A stretch of 64,000 nucleotides of DNA from Oceanicola sp. 502str15 (GTDB lineage: Bacteria > Pseudomonadota > Alphaproteobacteria > Rhodobacterales > Rhodobacteraceae). This document shows positions 62,445-64,000 of this stretch, piece after piece. The position numbers were made by a program, and so were the translations under genes. How positions within the stretch are numbered: the stretch's first letter is position 1; each line of letters opens with the position of its first letter. The notes beneath the pieces were generated by a model. The model ran no database searches, had not been told where the DNA came from, and saw nothing but the letters and a program-made list of their open reading frames with translations. The stretch is from assembly GCF_024105635.1 (NCBI RefSeq), contig NZ_WYDQ01000001.1, forward strand, positions 1-64,000. The letters are read 5' to 3'.

Positions 62445-63485
62445 ATGAAACTGGAAAAGCTCGGCAAGAGTGACCTCGAAGTGCCGATCTGGTGCCTCGG
62501 CACCATGACATTCGGCAACCAGACCCCGGAGGCCGATGGCCACGCCCAGATTGACGCGGCGCTGGACGCGGGGCTGACGTTCATGGACACCGCCGAGATG
62601 TACCCGGTGAACCCGGCAAAGGCCGAAACGGTGGGGGGCACCGAAGAGATCATCGGCAACTGGGTCGCCAAATCGGGCCGCCGGAACGATGTGCTGATCG
62701 CCACCAAGATCGTCGGTCCAAGCCAGCTCGCCCGCGACGGGCGCGGCATTGATGCCGAGACCCTGCGCGAAGCGGTCGACTGCTCCCTGCGTCGTCTCCA
62801 GACCGACGTGATCGACCTGTTTCAGCTTCATTGGCCCCAACGCGGCTCCTACCACTTTCGCCAGCACTGGACCTTTGCCCCCGAAGAGCAGGATCGCGCG
62901 GCTACGCAGGCCAACATGGAAGAAGTCATGGCCGAGATGGCGCGTATCCGCGATGCCGGCAAGGTCCGCCACTTCGGCACCTCCAACGAGAGCGCATGGG
63001 GCATGACCCGCTGGAACCAGCTCGCCGCCGAAACGGGCGGGCCGCGGATGGAAACCGTGCAGAACGAGTACAGCCTGCTTTGCCGGATGTATGACACCGA
63101 CATGGCCGAGATGTCGCACCAGGAAGAGGTGTCGCTGCTGGCCTACTCGCCGCTGGCGGCCGGGTTGCTGACGGGCAAATACGCGGACGGCGCCCGGCCC
63201 GAGGGCAGTCGTGCGTCGATCAACGGCGATCTGGGCGGGCGGATCACCCCGCGTGCCGAAGCCGCGACCGAGGCCTATATAGCGCTGGCCGCGGAGCATG
63301 GGGTCGATCCGGTGCATATGGCGCTGGCCTGGGCGGCGGAGCGGCCGTTCATGGGTTCTGTCATTTTTGGCGCGACGACGATGCCGCAGCTTCAGCACAT
63401 TCTTTCGGGCATGGAGTTCAAACTGACCGACGAGCTGCGTGACGGGATCGCCAGCACCTACCGCGATCATCCCTTGCCCTATTGA
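62445..63485 (+). CDS. Aldo/keto reductase, Tas-like
   Basis: A 346-residue NADPH-dependent aldo/keto reductase. The opening KLGKSDLEVPIWCLGTMTFGNQ, the catalytic tyrosine in DTAEMYPVNP, the KIVG lysine segment, IDLFQLHWP, and SNESAWGM match the Tas branch. The GATTMPQL segment near the end contacts NADP. The substrate is unknown; related enzymes act on small aldehydes or ketones. It is preceded by a small membrane-protein gene and followed by a lipoprotein gene on the same strand. Confidence 0.92.
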   Translation: MKLEKLGKSDLEVPIWCLGTMTFGNQTPEADGHAQIDAALDAGLTFMDTAEMYPVNPAKAETVGGTEEIIGNWVAKSGRRNDVLIATKIVGPSQLARDGRGIDAETLREAVDCSLRRLQTDVIDLFQLHWPQRGSYHFRQHWTFAPEEQDRAATQANMEEVMAEMARIRDAGKVRHFGTSNESAWGMTRWNQLAAETGGPRMETVQNEYSLLCRMYDTDMAEMSHQEEVSLLAYSPLAAGLLTGKYADGARPEGSRASINGDLGGRITPRAEAATEAYIALAAEHGVDPVHMALAWAAERPFMGSVIFGATTMPQLQHILSGMEFKLTDELRDGIASTYRDHPLPY

Positions 63486-63584
63486 GCATCACTTTGCCGT
63501 CAGCTCCCAATATCTAGCGGTTCCGGCTGGACTTTTGACGCATATCTGGCAGGCTCCCCGCGACTTGCGAGGAGGCTGCCAGCA

Positions 63585-64000
63585 GTGAAGAAGGCGTGGA
63601 TCGGAGCGGTGGGGCTGGCACTGTGCCTCGCCTTGGCGGCATGCGTCCCGCCTGGCGGCAGCGCGCCCGATGGGCCGGCCGATGCCGCGCAGGCGGGGCC
63701 GGACGACCCGCGCCCAAAGCCGCGTCCGGGCTCCGAGCCGGAGGGCGCTGCACCGCCGCCGGCCCAGACTGCGCCCGCCGCATCGTCGGCCCTTGAGCCG
63801 CCCTCGGCCGCCCGCACTCCGGACGCCGAGGACGATCTGCTGCCGCAGGCCGAGGAGGCGCCCGAGGCCGCCGATGAAACGCCGGCACCGACCCTTCCCG
63901 ACAAGATCTATCAGCCCCCTGAACCCCCGCCGGTGCCGGCCGCCCTCACCGGGCAGGCAGCGCAATGCACCAAGAAGAAAGGCCGCTTTGTGCGGCGCGG
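63585..64000 (+). CDS. Proline/alanine-rich lipoprotein, cut by right edge
   Basis: The frame begins at a GTG with AGGAGG nine bases upstream. Residues 1-20 form a lipoprotein signal peptide with the lipobox LALAAC, so the cysteine at residue 20 would be lipidated by Lgt. Next comes a low-complexity Pro/Ala/Glu-rich region, probably disordered and spanning the periplasm, then QCTKKKGRFVRR at the edge. About 138 residues are visible and no stop is reached. A small C-terminal Cys-containing domain is likely to follow outside the window. Function unknown. Confidence 0.7.
   Translation, partial: MKKAWIGAVGLALCLALAACVPPGGSAPDGPADAAQAGPDDPRPKPRPGSEPEGAAPPPAQTAPAASSALEPPSAARTPDAEDDLLPQAEEAPEAADETPAPTLPDKIYQPPEPPPVPAALTGQAAQCTKKKGRFVRR

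Overview
This is a high-GC chromosomal window from an alphaproteobacterium, most likely a Rhodobacteraceae (Roseobacter-clade) species. Typical family signs are many TRAP transporters, tightly packed ATGA/GTGA-overlapping operons, a short RNase E/G, an UPF0262 protein, a DUF2948 protein, and palindromic repeats scattered between operons. No phage, transposase, CRISPR array or rRNA was seen.

Layout. 1-8 kb: housekeeping genes. These are a truncated Hint-domain protein, a 47-residue protein, the lgt / MidA-like / pgeF operon, ubiK, a YbjN-like protein, proC-csaA, tdk and an orphan BrnA-type protein. 8-17 kb: carB, then a two-gene NAD-linked formate dehydrogenase whose genes are separated by a large palindromic element. 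17-20 kb: tRNA-Thr(GGT) with a 113-bp duplication that copies its 3' end, then a small cassette resembling a RiPP (modified peptide) locus: a divergent ATP-grasp protein, a 56-residue Gly/Lys-rich peptide behind a good promoter, and an HExxH protein. 20-27 kb: a 52-residue protein and murA, DUF2948, GNAT, hisD, UPF0262, a low-molecular-weight phosphatase, infA, maf, RNase E/G and yacG.

27-42 kb is a catabolic and transport region. It holds a DctPQM TRAP system with a GntR/FCD regulator and an N-acetylneuraminate-lyase-like aldolase, a TAXI-type TRAP system, an SDR dehydrogenase, an M19 dipeptidase and a Dpp-like ABC peptide importer. 42-58 kb is a complete assimilatory nitrate locus: nasT-nasS, a leader RNA with two ANTAR-type hairpins and an intrinsic terminator, a nitrate ABC transporter, a multi-GAF protein, a 32-residue ORF, nirB, nirD, nasA, a TrpD2-like protein and cysG. 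The expected logic is that NasS senses nitrate and frees NasT, and NasT binds the leader to prevent termination.

58-62 kb carries a probable glucosylglycerate (compatible solute) module: a GH13_18 phosphorylase convergent with a GT81 synthase and a HAD phosphatase. The window ends with a small membrane protein, an aldo/keto reductase and a lipoprotein cut by the right edge. The most interesting candidate for an undescribed system is the ATP-grasp / Gly-Lys peptide / HExxH cassette at 17.9-20.1 kb.
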